This document shows positions 28,877-44,230 of a DNA stretch of 64,000 bases, piece by piece. The DNA comes from Ptiloglossa arizonensis (lineage: Eukaryota > Arthropoda > Insecta > Hymenoptera > Colletidae). The notes under the pieces are model-generated. The model saw only the letters and a program-made list of their open reading frames with translations. It was not told the origin of the DNA and did no database searches. The translations under genes and the position numbers were made by a program. Each line of letters starts with the position of its first letter. Within the stretch, counting starts at the first letter, position 1. The DNA lies in NCBI RefSeq assembly GCF_051014685.1, contig NW_027479422.1:1-64000 (forward strand), in the 5' to 3' direction.

Positions 28877-28881
28877 TTATA
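28877..28881 (+). other. Target-site duplication, right copy (TTATA)
   Basis: TTATA directly after the CTACA end of the insert, matching 27,915-27,919. Array phase resumes as CGTTATACG from 28,882. Confidence 0.88.
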
Positions 28882-29690
28882 CGTTATACGTTATACGTTA
28901 TACGTTATACGTTATACGTTATACGTTATACGTTATACGTTATACGTTATACGTTATACGTTATACGTTATACGTTATACGTTATACGTTATACGTTATA
29001 CGTTATACGTTATACGTTATACGTTATACGTTATACGTTATACGTTATACGTTATACGTTATACGTTATACGTTATACGTTATACGTTATACGTTATACG
29101 TTATACGTTATACGTTATACGTTATACGTTATACGTTACACGTGATACATTATATTATACGTTGTACGTTATACGTTATACGTTATACGTTGTACGTTAT
29201 ACGTTATAAGTTGTACGTTACACGATATACGTTATACGTTATACGTTATACGTTATACGTTATACGTTATACGTTATACGTTATACGTTATACGTTATAC
29301 GTTATACGTTATACGTTATACGTTATGCGTTATACGTTATACGTTATACGTTATACGTTATACGTTATACGTTATACGTTATACGTTATACGTTATACGT
29401 TATACGTTATACGTTATACGTTATAAGTTATACGTTATACGTCATAGGTTATACGTTGAACGTTATACGTTATACGTAGTATGTAATGCGTCGTACGTTT
29501 TACGTTATTCATTATACGTTATACGTTATACGTTATACGTTATACGTTATACGTTATACGTTATACGTTATACGTTATACGTTATACGTTATACGTTATA
29601 CGTTATACGTTATACGTTATACGTTATACGTTATACGGTATACGTGATACGTTATACGTTATACGTTATACGTTATACGTTATGCGTTAT
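28882..29690 (+). repeat. Canonical run and junction right of the LTR
   Basis: About 260 bp of canonical 7-mers follow the LTR, among the longest clean runs in the window. Then comes the TTACACG-TGATAC cluster at about 29,136 with a private change (TGATACA instead of TGATACG). A GTTGAAC/GTAGTAT module follows at about 29,456. No gene is present. Confidence 0.85.
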
Positions 29691-32600
29691 ACGTTCTACG
29701 ATATTCTTTATACGTTATACGTTATTAGTTATACGTTATACGTTATACGTTATACGTCATAGGTTATACGTTATACGTTATGCGTTATACGTTATACATT
29801 ATACGTTATACGATATACGTTATACGTTATGCGGTATGCGTTATGCGTTCTTCGTTACACGTTATACGTTATTCGGTATGCGTTATATGTTATACGTTTT
29901 ACGTTATACGTTATACTTTATACGTTATACGTTATACGTTATACGTTATACGTTATACGTTATACGTTATACGTTATAAATACGTTATACGTTATACGTT
30001 ATACGTTACACGTTATACGTCATAGGTTATACGTTATACGTTATACGTTATACGTATACGTTATACGTTATACGTTATACGTTATACGTTATACGTTATA
30101 CGTTATACGTTATACGGTATACGTTATACGTTATACGTTATACGTTATACGTTATGCGTTATACGTTCTACGATATTCTTTATACGTTATACGTTATTAG
30201 TTATACGTTATACGTTATACGTTATACGTCATAGGTTATACGTTATACGTTATGCGTTATACGTTATACATTATACGTTATACGATATACGTTATACGTT
30301 ATGCGTTATGCGTTCTTCGTTACACGTTATACGTTATTCGGTATGCGTTATACGTTATACGTTATACGTTATACGTTATACTTTATACGTTATACGTTAT
30401 ACGTTATACGTTATACGTTATACGTTATACGTTATACGTTATACGTTATACGTTATACGTTATACGTTATACGTTATACGTTATACGTTATACGTTATAC
30501 GTTATACGTAGTACGTTATACGTTATAAGTTGTACGTTATACGATATACGTTATACGTTATTCTTTATACGTTCTTCGTTACACGTTATACGCTATACGT
30601 TATACGTTATACGTTTTACGTTATTCGTTATACGTTTACGTTATACGTTATACGATATACGTTATACGTTATACGTTATACGATATACGTTATACGTTAT
30701 AGGTGTTACGTTATACGTTATACGTTATACGTTATTCGTAATACGTTACACGTGATACGTTATATTATACGTTGTACGTTATACGTTATACGTTATACGT
30801 TATACGTTATACATTATACGTTATACGTTATACATTACATGTTATGCGTTATACGTTATACGTTATACGTTATACGTTATACGTTATACGTTATACGTTA
30901 TACGTTATACGTTATACGTTATACGTTATACGTTATACGTTATACGTTATACGTTATACGTTATACGTTATACGTTATACGTTATACGTTATACGTTATA
31001 CGTTATACGTTATACGTTATACGTTATACGTTATACGTTGTACGTTATACGTTATAAGTTGTACGTTACACGATATACGTTATACGTTATACGTTATACG
31101 TTATACGTTATACGTTATACGTTATACGTTATACGTTATACGTTATACGTTATACGTTATACGTTATACGTTATACGTTATACGTTATACGTTATACGTT
31201 ATACGTTATACGTTATACGTTATACGTTATACGTTATACGTTATACGTTATACGTTATACGTTATACGTTATACGTTATACGTTATACGTTATACGTTAT
31301 ACGTTATACGTTATACGTTACACGTGATACGTTATATTATACGTTGTACGTTATACGTTATACGTTATACGTTGTACGTTATACGTTATAAGTTGTACGT
31401 TACACGATATACGTTATACGTTATACGTTATACGTTATACGTTATACGTTATACGTTATACGTTATACGTTATACGTTATACGTTATACGTTATACGTTA
31501 TACGTTATACGTTATACGTTATACGTTATACGATATACGTTATACGTTATAGGTGTTACGTTATACGTTATACGTTATACGTTATTCGTAATACGTTACA
31601 CGTGATACGTTATATTATACGTTGTACGTTATACGTTATACGTTATACGTTATACGTTATACATTATACGTTATACGTTATACATTACATGTTATGCGTT
31701 ATACGTTATACGTTATACGTTATACGTTATACGTTATACGTTATACGTTATACGTTATACGTTATACGTCATACGTTATACGTTATACGTTATACGTTAT
31801 ACGTTATACGTTATACGTTATACGTTATACGTTATACGTTATACGTTATACGTTATACGTTATACGTTATACGTTATACGTTGTACGTTATACGTTATAA
31901 GTTGTACGTTACACGATATACGTTATACGTTATACGTTATACGTTATACGTTATACGTTATACGTTATACGTTATACGTTATACGGTATACGTTATACGT
32001 TATACGTTATACGTTATACGTTATGCGTTATACGTTCTACGATATTCTTTATACGTTATACGTTATTAGTTATACGTTATACGTTATACGTTATACGTCA
32101 TAGGTTATACGTTATACGTTATGCGTTATACGTTATACATTATACGTTATACGATATACGTTATACGTTATGCGTTATGCGTTCTTCGTTACACGTTATA
32201 CGTTATTCGGTATGCGTTATACGTTATACGTTATACGTTATACGTTATACTTTATACGTTATACGTTATACGTTATACGTTATACGTTATACGTTATAAG
32301 TTATACGTTATATGTCATAGTTTACACGTTGAACGTTATACGTTATACGTAGTATGTAATGCGTCGTACGTTTTACGTTATTCGTTATACGTTATACGTT
32401 ATACGTTATACGTTATACGTTATACGTTATACGTTATACGTTATACGTTATACGTTATACGTTATACGTTATACGTTATACGTTATACGTTATACGTTAT
32501 ACGTTATACGTAGTACGTTATACGTTATAAGTTGTACGTTATACGATATACGTTATACGTTATTCTTTATACGTTCTTCGTTACACGTTATACGCTATAC

Positions 32601-34214
32601 GTTATACGTTATACGTTTTACGTTATTCGTTATACGTTTACGTTATACGTTATACGATATACGTTATACGTTATACGTTATACGATATACGTTATACGTT
32701 ATAGGTGTTACGTTATACGTTATACGTTATACGTTATTCGTAATACGTTACACGTGATACGTTATATTATACGTTGTACGTTATACGTTATACGTTATAC
32801 GTTATACGTTATACGTTATACATTATACGTTATACGTTATACATTACATGTTATGCGTTATACGTTATACGTTATACGTTATACGTTATACGTTATACGT
32901 TATACGTTATACGTTATACGTTATACGTTATACGTTATACGTTATACGTTATACGTTATACGTTATACGTTATACGTTATACGTTATACGTTATACGTTA
33001 TACGTTATACGTTATACGTTATACGTTATACGTTATACGTTATACGTTATACGTTGTACGTTATACGTTATAAGTTGTACGTTACACGATATACGTTATA
33101 CGTTATACGTTATACGTTATACGTTATACGTTATACGTTATACGTTATACGTTATACGTTATACGTTATACGTTATACGTTATACGTTATACGTTATACG
33201 TTATACGTTATACGTTATACGTTATACGTTATACGTTATACGTTATACGTTATACGTTATACGTTATACGTTATACGTTATACGTTATACGTTACACGTG
33301 ATACGTTATATTATACGTTGTACGTTATACGTTATACGTTATACGTTATACGTTGTACGTTATACGTTATAAGTTGTACGTTACACGATATACGTTATAC
33401 GTTATACGTTATACGTTATACGTTATACGTTATACGTTATACGTTATACGTTATACGTTATACGTTATACGTTATACGTTATACGTTATACGTTATACGT
33501 TATACGTTATACGTTATACGATATACGTTATACGTTATAGGTGTTACGTTATACGTTATACGTTATACGTTATTCGTAATACGTTACACGTGATACGTTA
33601 TATTATACGTTGTACGTTATACGTTATACGTTATACGTTATACGTTATACGTTATACATTATACGTTATACGTTATACATTACATGTTATGCGTTATACG
33701 TTATACGTTATACGTTATACGTTATACGTTATACGTTATACGTTATACGTTATACGTTATACGTTATACGTTATACGTTATACGTTATACGTTATACGTT
33801 ATACGTTATACGTTATACGTTATACGTTATACGTTATACGTTATACGTTATACGTTATACGTTATACGTTATACGTTATACGTTATACGTTATACGTTAT
33901 ACGTTATACGTTATACGTTATACGATATACGTTATACGTTATAGGTGTTACGTTATACGTTATACGTTATACGTTATTCGTAATACGTTACACGTGATAC
34001 GTTATATTATACGTTGTACGTTATACGTTATACGTTATACGTTATACGTTATACGTTATACATTATACGTTATACGTTATACATTACATGTTATGCGTTA
34101 TACGTTATACGTTATACGTTATACGTTATACGTTATACGTTATACGTTATACGTTATACGTTATACGTTATACGTTATACGTTATTCGTTATACGTTATA
34201 CGTTATACGTTATA
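29690..34214 (+). repeat. About 4.5-kb higher-order repeat, copy 1
   Basis: Starts near the TTCTACGATATTC cluster at 29,692. Clusters at 29,780, 30,252, 30,530 and 30,772 match copy 2 at offset 4,523. Those at 31,602, 32,121 and 32,774 match at 4,551, and those at 33,353 and 33,610 match at 4,530. The steps (+28, -21) are whole 7-mers. The match fails after about 33,920, so the last 300 bp are specific to this copy. The TTATAAATACG oddity occurs near 29,976. Confidence 0.85.
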
Positions 34215-37200
34215 CGTTCTACGATATTCTTTATACGTTATACGTTATTAGTTATACGTTATACGTTATACGTTATACGTCATAGGTTATACGTTATACG
34301 TTATGCGTTATACGTTATACATTATACGTTATACGATATACGTTATACGTTATGCGGTATGCGTTATGCGTTCTTCGTTACACGTTATACGTTATTCGGT
34401 ATGCGTTATATGTTATACGTTTTACGTTATACGTTATACTTTATACGTTATACGTTATACGTTATACGTTATACGTTATACGTTATACGTTATACGTTAT
34501 AAATACGTTATACGTTATACGTTATACGTTACACGTTATACGTCATAGGTTATACGTTATACGTTATACGTTATACGTATACGTTATACGTTATACGTTA
34601 TACGTTATACGTTATACGTTATACGTTATACGTTATACGGTATACGTTATACGTTATACGTTATACGTTATACGTTATGCGTTATACGTTCTACGATATT
34701 CTTTATACGTTATACGTTATTAGTTATACGTTATACGTTATACGTTATACGTCATAGGTTATACGTTATACGTTATGCGTTATACGTTATACATTATACG
34801 TTATACGATATACGTTATACGTTATGCGTTATGCGTTCTTCGTTACACGTTATACGTTATTCGGTATGCGTTATACGTTATACGTTATACGTTATACGTT
34901 ATACTTTATACGTTATACGTTATACGTTATACGTTATACGTTATACGTTATACGTTATACGTTATACGTTATACGTTATACGTTATACGTTATACGTTAT
35001 ACGTTATACGTTATACGTTATACGTTATACGTAGTACGTTATACGTTATAAGTTGTACGTTATACGATATACGTTATACGTTATTCTTTATACGTTCTTC
35101 GTTACACGTTATACGCTATACGTTATACGTTATACGTTTTACGTTATTCGTTATACGTTTACGTTATACGTTATACGATATACGTTATACGTTATACGTT
35201 ATACGATATACGTTATACGTTATAGGTGTTACGTTATACGTTATACGTTATACGTTATTCGTAATACGTTACACGTGATACGTTATATTATACGTTGTAC
35301 GTTATACGTTATACGTTATACGTTATACGTTATACATTATACGTTATACGTTATACATTACATGTTATGCGTTATACGTTATACGTTATACGTTATACGT
35401 TATACGTTATACGTTATACGTTATACGTTATACGATATACGTTATACGTTATACGTTATACGTTATACGTTATACGTTATACGTTATACGTTATACGTTA
35501 TACGTTATACGTTATACGTTATACGTTATACGTTATACGTTATACGTTATACGTTATACGTTATACGTTATACGTTATACGTTATACGTTATACGTTGTA
35601 CGTTATACGTTATAAGTTGTACGTTACACGATATACGTTATACGTTATACGTTATACGTTATACGTTATACGTTATACGTTATACGTTATACGTTATACG
35701 TTATACGTTATACGTTATGCGTTATACGTTATACGTTATACGTTATACGTTATACGTTATACGTTATACGTTATACGTTATACGTTATACGTTATACGTT
35801 ATACGTTATACGTTATACGTTATACGTTATACGTTATACGTTATACGTTATACGTTATACGTTATACGTTACACGTGATACGTTATATTATACGTTGTAC
35901 GTTATACGTTATACGTTATACGTTGTACGTTATACGTTATAAGTTGTACGTTACACGATATACGTTATACGTTATACGTTATACGTTATACGTTATACGT
36001 TATACGTTATACGTTATACGTTATACGTTATACGTTATACGTTATACGTTATACGTTATACGTTATACGTTATACGTTATACGATATACGTTATACGTTA
36101 TAGGTGTTACGTTATACGTTATACGTTATACGTTATTCGTAATACGTTACACGTGATACGTTATATTATACGTTGTACGTTATACGTTATACGTTATACG
36201 TTATACGTTATACATTATACGTTATACGTTATACATTACATGTTATGCGTTATACGTTATACGTTATACGTTATACGTTATACGTTATACGTTATACGTT
36301 ATACGTTATACGTTATACGTTATACGTTATACGTTATACGTTATACGTTATACGTTATACGTTATACGTTATACGTTATACGTTATACGTTATACGTTAT
36401 ACGTTATACGTTATACGTTATACGTTATACGTTGTACGTTATACGTTATAAGTTGTACGTTACACGATATACGTTATACGTTATACGTTATACGTTATAC
36501 GTTATACGTTATACGTTATACGTTATACGTTATACGGTATACGTTATACGTTATACGTTATACGTTATACGTTATGCGTTATACGTTCTACGATATTCTT
36601 TATACGTTATACGTTATTAGTTATACGTTATACGTTATACGTTATACGTCATAGGTTATACGTTATACGTTATGCGTTATACGTTATACATTATACGTTA
36701 TACGATATACGTTATACGTTATGCGTTATGCGTTCTTCGTTACACGTTATACGTTATTCGGTATGCGTTATACGTTATACGTTATACGTTATACGTTATA
36801 CTTTATACGTTATACGTTATACGTTATACGTTATACGTTATACGTTATAAGTTATACGTTATATGTCATAGTTTACACGTTGAACGTTATACGTTATACG
36901 TAGTATGTAATGCGTCGTACGTTTTACGTTATTCGTTTTACGTTATACGTTATACGTTATACGTTATACGTTATACGTTATACGTTATACGTTATACGTT
37001 ATACGTTATACGTTATACGTTATACGTTATACGTTATACGTTATACGTTATACGTTATACGTAGTACGTTATACGTTATAAGTTGTACGTTATACGATAT
37101 ACGTTATACGTTATTCTTTATACGTTCTTCGTTACACGTTATACGCTATACGTTATACGTTATACGTTTTACGTTATTCGTTATACGTTTACGTTATACG

Positions 37201-38699
37201 TTATACGATATACGTTATACGTTATACGTTATACGATATACGTTATACGTTATAGGTGTTACGTTATACGTTATACGTTATACGTTATTCGTAATACGTT
37301 ACACGTGATACGTTATATTATACGTTGTACGTTATACGTTATACGTTATACGTTATACGTTATACGTTATACATTATACGTTATACGTTATACATTACAT
37401 GTTATGCGTTATACGTTATACGTTATACGTTATACGTTATACGTTATACGTTATACGTTATACGTTATACGTTATACGTTATACGTTATACGTTATACGT
37501 TATACGTTATACGTTATACGTTATACGTTATACGTTATACGTTATACGTTATACGTTATACGTTATACGTTATACGTTATACGTTGTACGTTATACGTTA
37601 TAAGTTGTACGTTACACGATATACGTTATACGTTATACGTTATACGTTATACGTTATACGTTATACGTTATACGTTATACGTTATACGTTATACGTTATA
37701 CGTTATACGTTATACGTTATACGTTATACGTTATACGTTATACGTTATACGTTATACGTTATACGTTATACGTTATACGTTATACGTTATACGTTATACG
37801 TTATACGTTATACGTTATACGTTACACGTGATACGTTATATTATACGTTGTACGTTATACGTTATACGTTATACGTTATACGTTGTACGTTATACGTTAT
37901 AAGTTGTACGTTACACGATATACGTTATACGTTATACGTTATACGTTATACGTTATACGTTATACGTTATACGTTATACGTTATACGTTATACGTTATAC
38001 GTTATACGTTATACGTTATACGTTATACGTTATACGTTATACGTTATACGATATACGTTATACGTTATAGGTGTTACGTTATACGTTATACGTTATACGT
38101 TATTCGTAATACGTTACACGTGATACGTTATATTATACGTTGTACGTTATACGTTATACGTTATACGTTATACGTTATACGTTATACATTATACGTTATA
38201 CGTTATACATTACATGTTATGCGTTATACGTTATACGTTATACGTTATACGTTATACGTTATACGTTATACGTTATACGTTATACGTTATACGTTATACG
38301 TTATACGTTATACGTTATACGTTATACGTTATACGTTATACGTTATACGTTATACGTTATACGTTATACGTTATACGTTATACGTTATACGTTATACGTT
38401 GTACGTTATACGTTATAAGTTGTACGTTACACGATATACGTTATACGTTATACGTTATACGTTATACGTTATACGTTATACGTTATACGTTATACGTTAT
38501 ACGTTATACGTTATACGTTATACGTTATACGTTATACGTTATACGTTATACGTTATACGTTATACGTTATACGTTATACGTTATACGTTATACGTTATAC
38601 GTTATACGTTATACGTTATACGTTATACGTTACACGTGATACGTTATATTATACGTTGTACGTTATACGTTATACGTTATACGTTATACGTTGTACGTT
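34215..38699 (+). repeat. About 4.5-kb higher-order repeat, copy 2
   Basis: Tandem partner of 29,690-34,214, matching up to about 38,400. Its segment at about 35,050-35,650 is the paralogue of DNA left of the LTR (27,365-27,919) and has no LTR there. TTATAGG-TGTTACG clusters lie near 35,221, 36,101, 37,252 and 38,067. It is satellite only. Confidence 0.85.
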
Positions 38700-41600
38700 A
38701 TACGTTATAAGTTGTACGTTACACGATATACGTTATACGTTATACGTTATACGTTATACGTTATACGTTATACGTTATACGTTATACGTTATACGTTATA
38801 CGTTATACGTTATACGTTATACGTTATACGTTATACGTTATACGTTATACGTTATACGTTATACGATATACGTTATACGTTATAGGTGTTACGTTATACG
38901 TTATACGTTATACGTTATTCGTAATACGTTACACGTGATACGTTATATTATACGTTGTACGTTATACGTTATACGTTATACGTTATACGTTATACGTTAT
39001 ACATTATACGTTATACGTTATACATTACATGTTATGCGTTATACGTTATACGTTATACGTTATACGTTATACGTTATACGTTATACGTTATACGTTATAC
39101 GTTATACGTTATACGTTATACGTTATACGTTATACGTTATACGTTATACGTTATACGTTATACGTTATACGTTATACGTTATACGTTATACGTTATACGT
39201 TATACGTTATACGTTATACGTTATACGTTATACGTTATACGTTATACGTTATACGTTATACGTTATACGTTATACGTTATACGTTATAGGATATACGTTA
39301 TACGTTATAGGTGTTACGTTATACGTTATACGTTATACGTTATTCGTAATACGTTACACGTGATACGTTATATTATACGTTGTACGTTATACGTTATACG
39401 TTATACGTTATACGTTATACGTTATACATTATACGTTATACGTTATACATTACATGTTATGCGTTATACGTTATACGTTATACGTTATACGTTATACGTT
39501 ATACGTTATACGTTATACGTTATACGTTATACGTTATACGTTATACGTTATACGTTATACGTTATACGTTATACGTTATACGTTATACGTTATACGTTAT
39601 ACGTTATACGTTATACGTTATACGTTATACGTTATACGTTATACGTTGTACGTTATACGTTATAAGTTGTACGTTACACGATATACGTTATACGTTATAC
39701 GTTATACGTTATACGTTGTACGTTATACGTTATACGTTATACGTCATACGTTATACGTCATACGTTATACGTTATACGTTGTACGTTATACGTTATAAGT
39801 TGTACGTTATACGTTATACGTTATACGTTCTACGTTATACGTTATACGTTATACGTTATACGTTATACGTTATACGTTATACGTTATACGTTATACGTTA
39901 TACGTTATACGTTATACGTTATACGTTACACGTGATACGTTATATTATACGTTGTACGTTATACGTTATACGTTATACGTTGTACGTTATACGTTATAAG
40001 TTGTACGTTACACGATATACGTTATACGTTATACGTTATACGTTATACGTTATACGTTATACGTTATACGTTATACGTTATACGTTATACGTTATACGTT
40101 ATACGTTATACGTTATACGTTATACGTTATACGTTATACGATATACGTTATACGTTATAGGTGTTACGTTATACGTTATACGTTATACGTTATTCGTAAT
40201 ACGTTACACGTGATACGTTATATTATACGTTGTACGTTATACGTTATACGTTATACGTTATACGTTATACATTATACGTTATACGTTATACATTACATGT
40301 TATGCGTTATACGTTATACGTTATACGTTATACGTTATACGTTATACGTTATACGTTATACGTTATACGTTATACGTTATACGTTATACGTTATACGTTA
40401 TACGTTATACGTTATACGTTATACGTTATACGTTATACGTTATACGTTATACGTTATACGTTATACGTTATACGTTATACGTTGTACGTTATACGTTATA
40501 AGTTGTACGTTACACGATATACGTTATACGTTATACGTTATACGTTATACGTTATATGTTATACGTTATACGTTATACGTTATACGTTATACGTTATACG
40601 TTATACGTTATACGTTATACGTTATACGTTGTACGTTATACGTTATAAGTTGTACGTTACACGATATACGTTATACGTTATACGTTATACGTTATACGTT
40701 ATACGTTATACGTTATACGTTATACGTTATACGTTATACGTTATACGTTATACGTTATACGTTATACGTTATACGTTATACGTTATACGTTATACGTTAT
40801 ACGATATACGTTATACGTTATAGGTGTTACGTTATACGTTATACGTTATACGTTATTCGTAATACGCTACACGTGATACGTTATATTATACGTTGTACGT
40901 TATACGTTATACGTTATACGTTATACGTTATACATTATACGTTATACGTTATACATTACATGTTATGCGTTATACGTTATACGTTATACGTTATACGTTA
41001 TACGTTATACGTTATACGTTATACGTTATACGTTATACGTTATACGTTATACGTTATACGTTATACGTTATACGTTATACGTTATACGTTATACGTTATA
41101 CGTTATACGTTATACGTTATACGTTATACGTTATACGTTATACGTTATACGTTGTACGTTATACGTTATAAGTTGTACGTTACACGATATACGTTATACG
41201 TTATACGTTATACGTTATACGTTATACGTTATACGTTATACGTTATACGTTATACGGTATACGTTATACGTTATACGTTATACGTTATACGTTATGCGTT
41301 ATACGTTCTACGATATTCTTTATACGTTATACGTTATTAGTTATACGTTATACGTTATACGTTATACGTCATAGGTTATACGTTATACGTTATGCGTTAT
41401 ACGTTATACATTATACGTTATACGATATACGTTATACGTTATGCGTTATGCGTTCTTCGTTACACGTTATACGTTATTCGGTATGCGTTATACGTTATAC
41501 GTTATACGTTATACGTTATACTTTATACGTTATACGTTATACGTTATACGTTATACGTTATACGTTATACGTTATAAGTTATACGTTATATGTCATAGTT

Positions 41601-44230
41601 TACACGTTGAACGTTATTCGTTATACGTAGTATGTAATGCGTCGTACGTTTTACGTTATTCGTTATACGTTATACGTTATACGTTATACGTTATACGTTA
41701 TACGTTATACGTTATACGTTATACGTTATACGTTATACGTTATACGTTATACGTAGTACGTTATACGTTATAAGTTGTACGTTATACGATATACGTTATA
41801 CGTTATTCTTTATACGTTCTTCGTTACACGTTATACGCTATACGTTATACGTTATACGTTTTACGTTATTCGTTATACGTTTACGTTATACGTTATACGA
41901 TATACGTTATACGTTATACGTTATACGATATACGTTATACGTTATAGGTGTTACGTTATACGTTATACGTTATACGTTATTCGTAATACGTTACACGTGA
42001 TACGTTATATTATACGTTGTACGTTATACGTTATACGTTATACGTTATACGTTATACATTATACGTTATACGTTATACATTACATGTTATGCGTTATACG
42101 TTATACGTTATACGTTATACGTTATACGTTATACGTTATACGTTATACGTTATACGTTATACGTTATACGTTATACGTTATACGTTATACGTTATACGTT
42201 ATACGTTATACGTTATACGTTATACGTTATACGTTATACGTTATACGTTATACGTTATACGTTATACGTTATACGTTGTACGTTATACGTTATAAGTTGT
42301 ACGTTACACGATATACGTTATACGTTATACGTTATACGTTATACGTTATACGTTATACGTTATACGTTATACGTTATACGTTATACGTTATACGTTATAC
42401 GTTATACGTTATACGTTATACGTTATACGTTATACGTTATACGTTATACGTTATACGTTATACGTTATACGTTATACGTTATACGTTATACGTTATACGT
42501 TACACGTGATACGTTATATTATACGTTGTACGTTATACGTTATACGTTATACGTTATACGTTGTACGTTATACGTTATACGTTATACGTTACACGTGATA
42601 CGTTATATTATACGTTGTACGTTATACGTTATACGTTATACGTTATACGTTATACGTTATACGTTATACGTTATACGTTATACGTTATACGTTATACGTT
42701 ATACGTTATACGTTATACGTTATACGTTATACGTTATACGTTATACGTTATACGTTATACGTTATACGTTATACGTTATACGTTATACGTTATACGTTAT
42801 ACGTTATACGTTATACGTTATACGTTATACGTTATACGTTATACGTTATACGTTATACGTTATACGTTATACGTTATACGTTATACGTTACACGTGATAC
42901 GTTATATTATACGTTGTACGTTATACGTTATACGTTATACGTTATACGTTGTACGTTATACGTTATAAGTTGTACGTTACACGATATACGTTATACGTTA
43001 TACGTTATACGTTATACGTTATACGTTATACGTTATACGTTATACGTTATACGTTATACGTTATACGTTATACGTTATACGTTATACGTTATACGTTATA
43101 CGTTATACGTTATACGATATACGTTATACGTTATAGGTGTTACGTTATACGTTATACGTTATACGTTATTCGTAATACGTTACACGTGATACGTTATATT
43201 ATACGTTGTACGTTATACGTTATACGTTATACGTTATACGTTATACGTTATACATTATACGTTATACGTTATACATTACATGTTATGCGTTATACGTTAT
43301 ACGTTATACGTTATACGTTATACGTTATACGTTATACGTTATACGTTATACGTTATACGTTATACGTTATACGTTATACGTTATACGTTATACGTTATAC
43401 GTTATACGTTATACGTTATACGTTATACGTTATACGTTATACGTTATACGTTATACGTTATACGTTATACGTTATACGTTATACGTTATACGTTATACGT
43501 TATACGTTATACGTTATACGATATACGTTATACGTTATAGGTGTTACGTTATACGTTATACGTTATACGTTATTCGTAATACGTTACACGTGATACGTTA
43601 TATTATACGTTGTACGTTATACGTTATACGTTATACGTTATACGTTATACGTTATACATTATACGTTATACGTTATACATTACATGTTATGCGTTATACG
43701 TTATACGTTATACGTTATACGTTATACGTTATACGTTATACGTTATACGTTATACGTTATACGTTATACGTTATACGTTATACGTTATACGTTATACGTT
43801 ATACGTTATACGTTATACGTTATACGTTATACGTTATACGTTATACGTTATACGTTATACGTTATACGTTATACGTTATACGTTGTACGTTATACGTTAT
43901 AAGTTGTACGTTACACGATATACGTTATACGTTATACGTTATACGTTATACGTTGTACGTTATACGTTATACGTTATACGTCATACGTTATACGTCATAC
44001 GTTATACGTTATACGTTGTACGTTATACGTTATAAGTTGTACGTTATACGATATACGTTATACGTTATACGTTATACGTTATACGTTATACGTTATACGT
44101 TATACGTTATACGTTATACGTTATACGTTATACGTTATACGTTATACGTTATACGTTATACGTTATACGTTATACGTTGTACGTTATACGTTGTACGTTA
44201 TACGTTATAAGTTGTACGTTATACGATATA
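38700..44230 (+). repeat. Second HOR family, rearranged right part
   Basis: Same marker set (TTATAGG-TGTTACG near 38,882, 39,307, 40,158, 40,831, 41,944, 43,134 and 43,537), but block order and spacing differ from the 4.5-kb units. The cluster at 41,392 matches 36,672 at 4,720 bp. There is a very clean run at about 42,620-42,886. The family ends at about 44.2 kb: TTATAGG-TGTTACG is not seen beyond that, and a TTATAGG-GGTTACG form replaces it. Confidence 0.8.
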
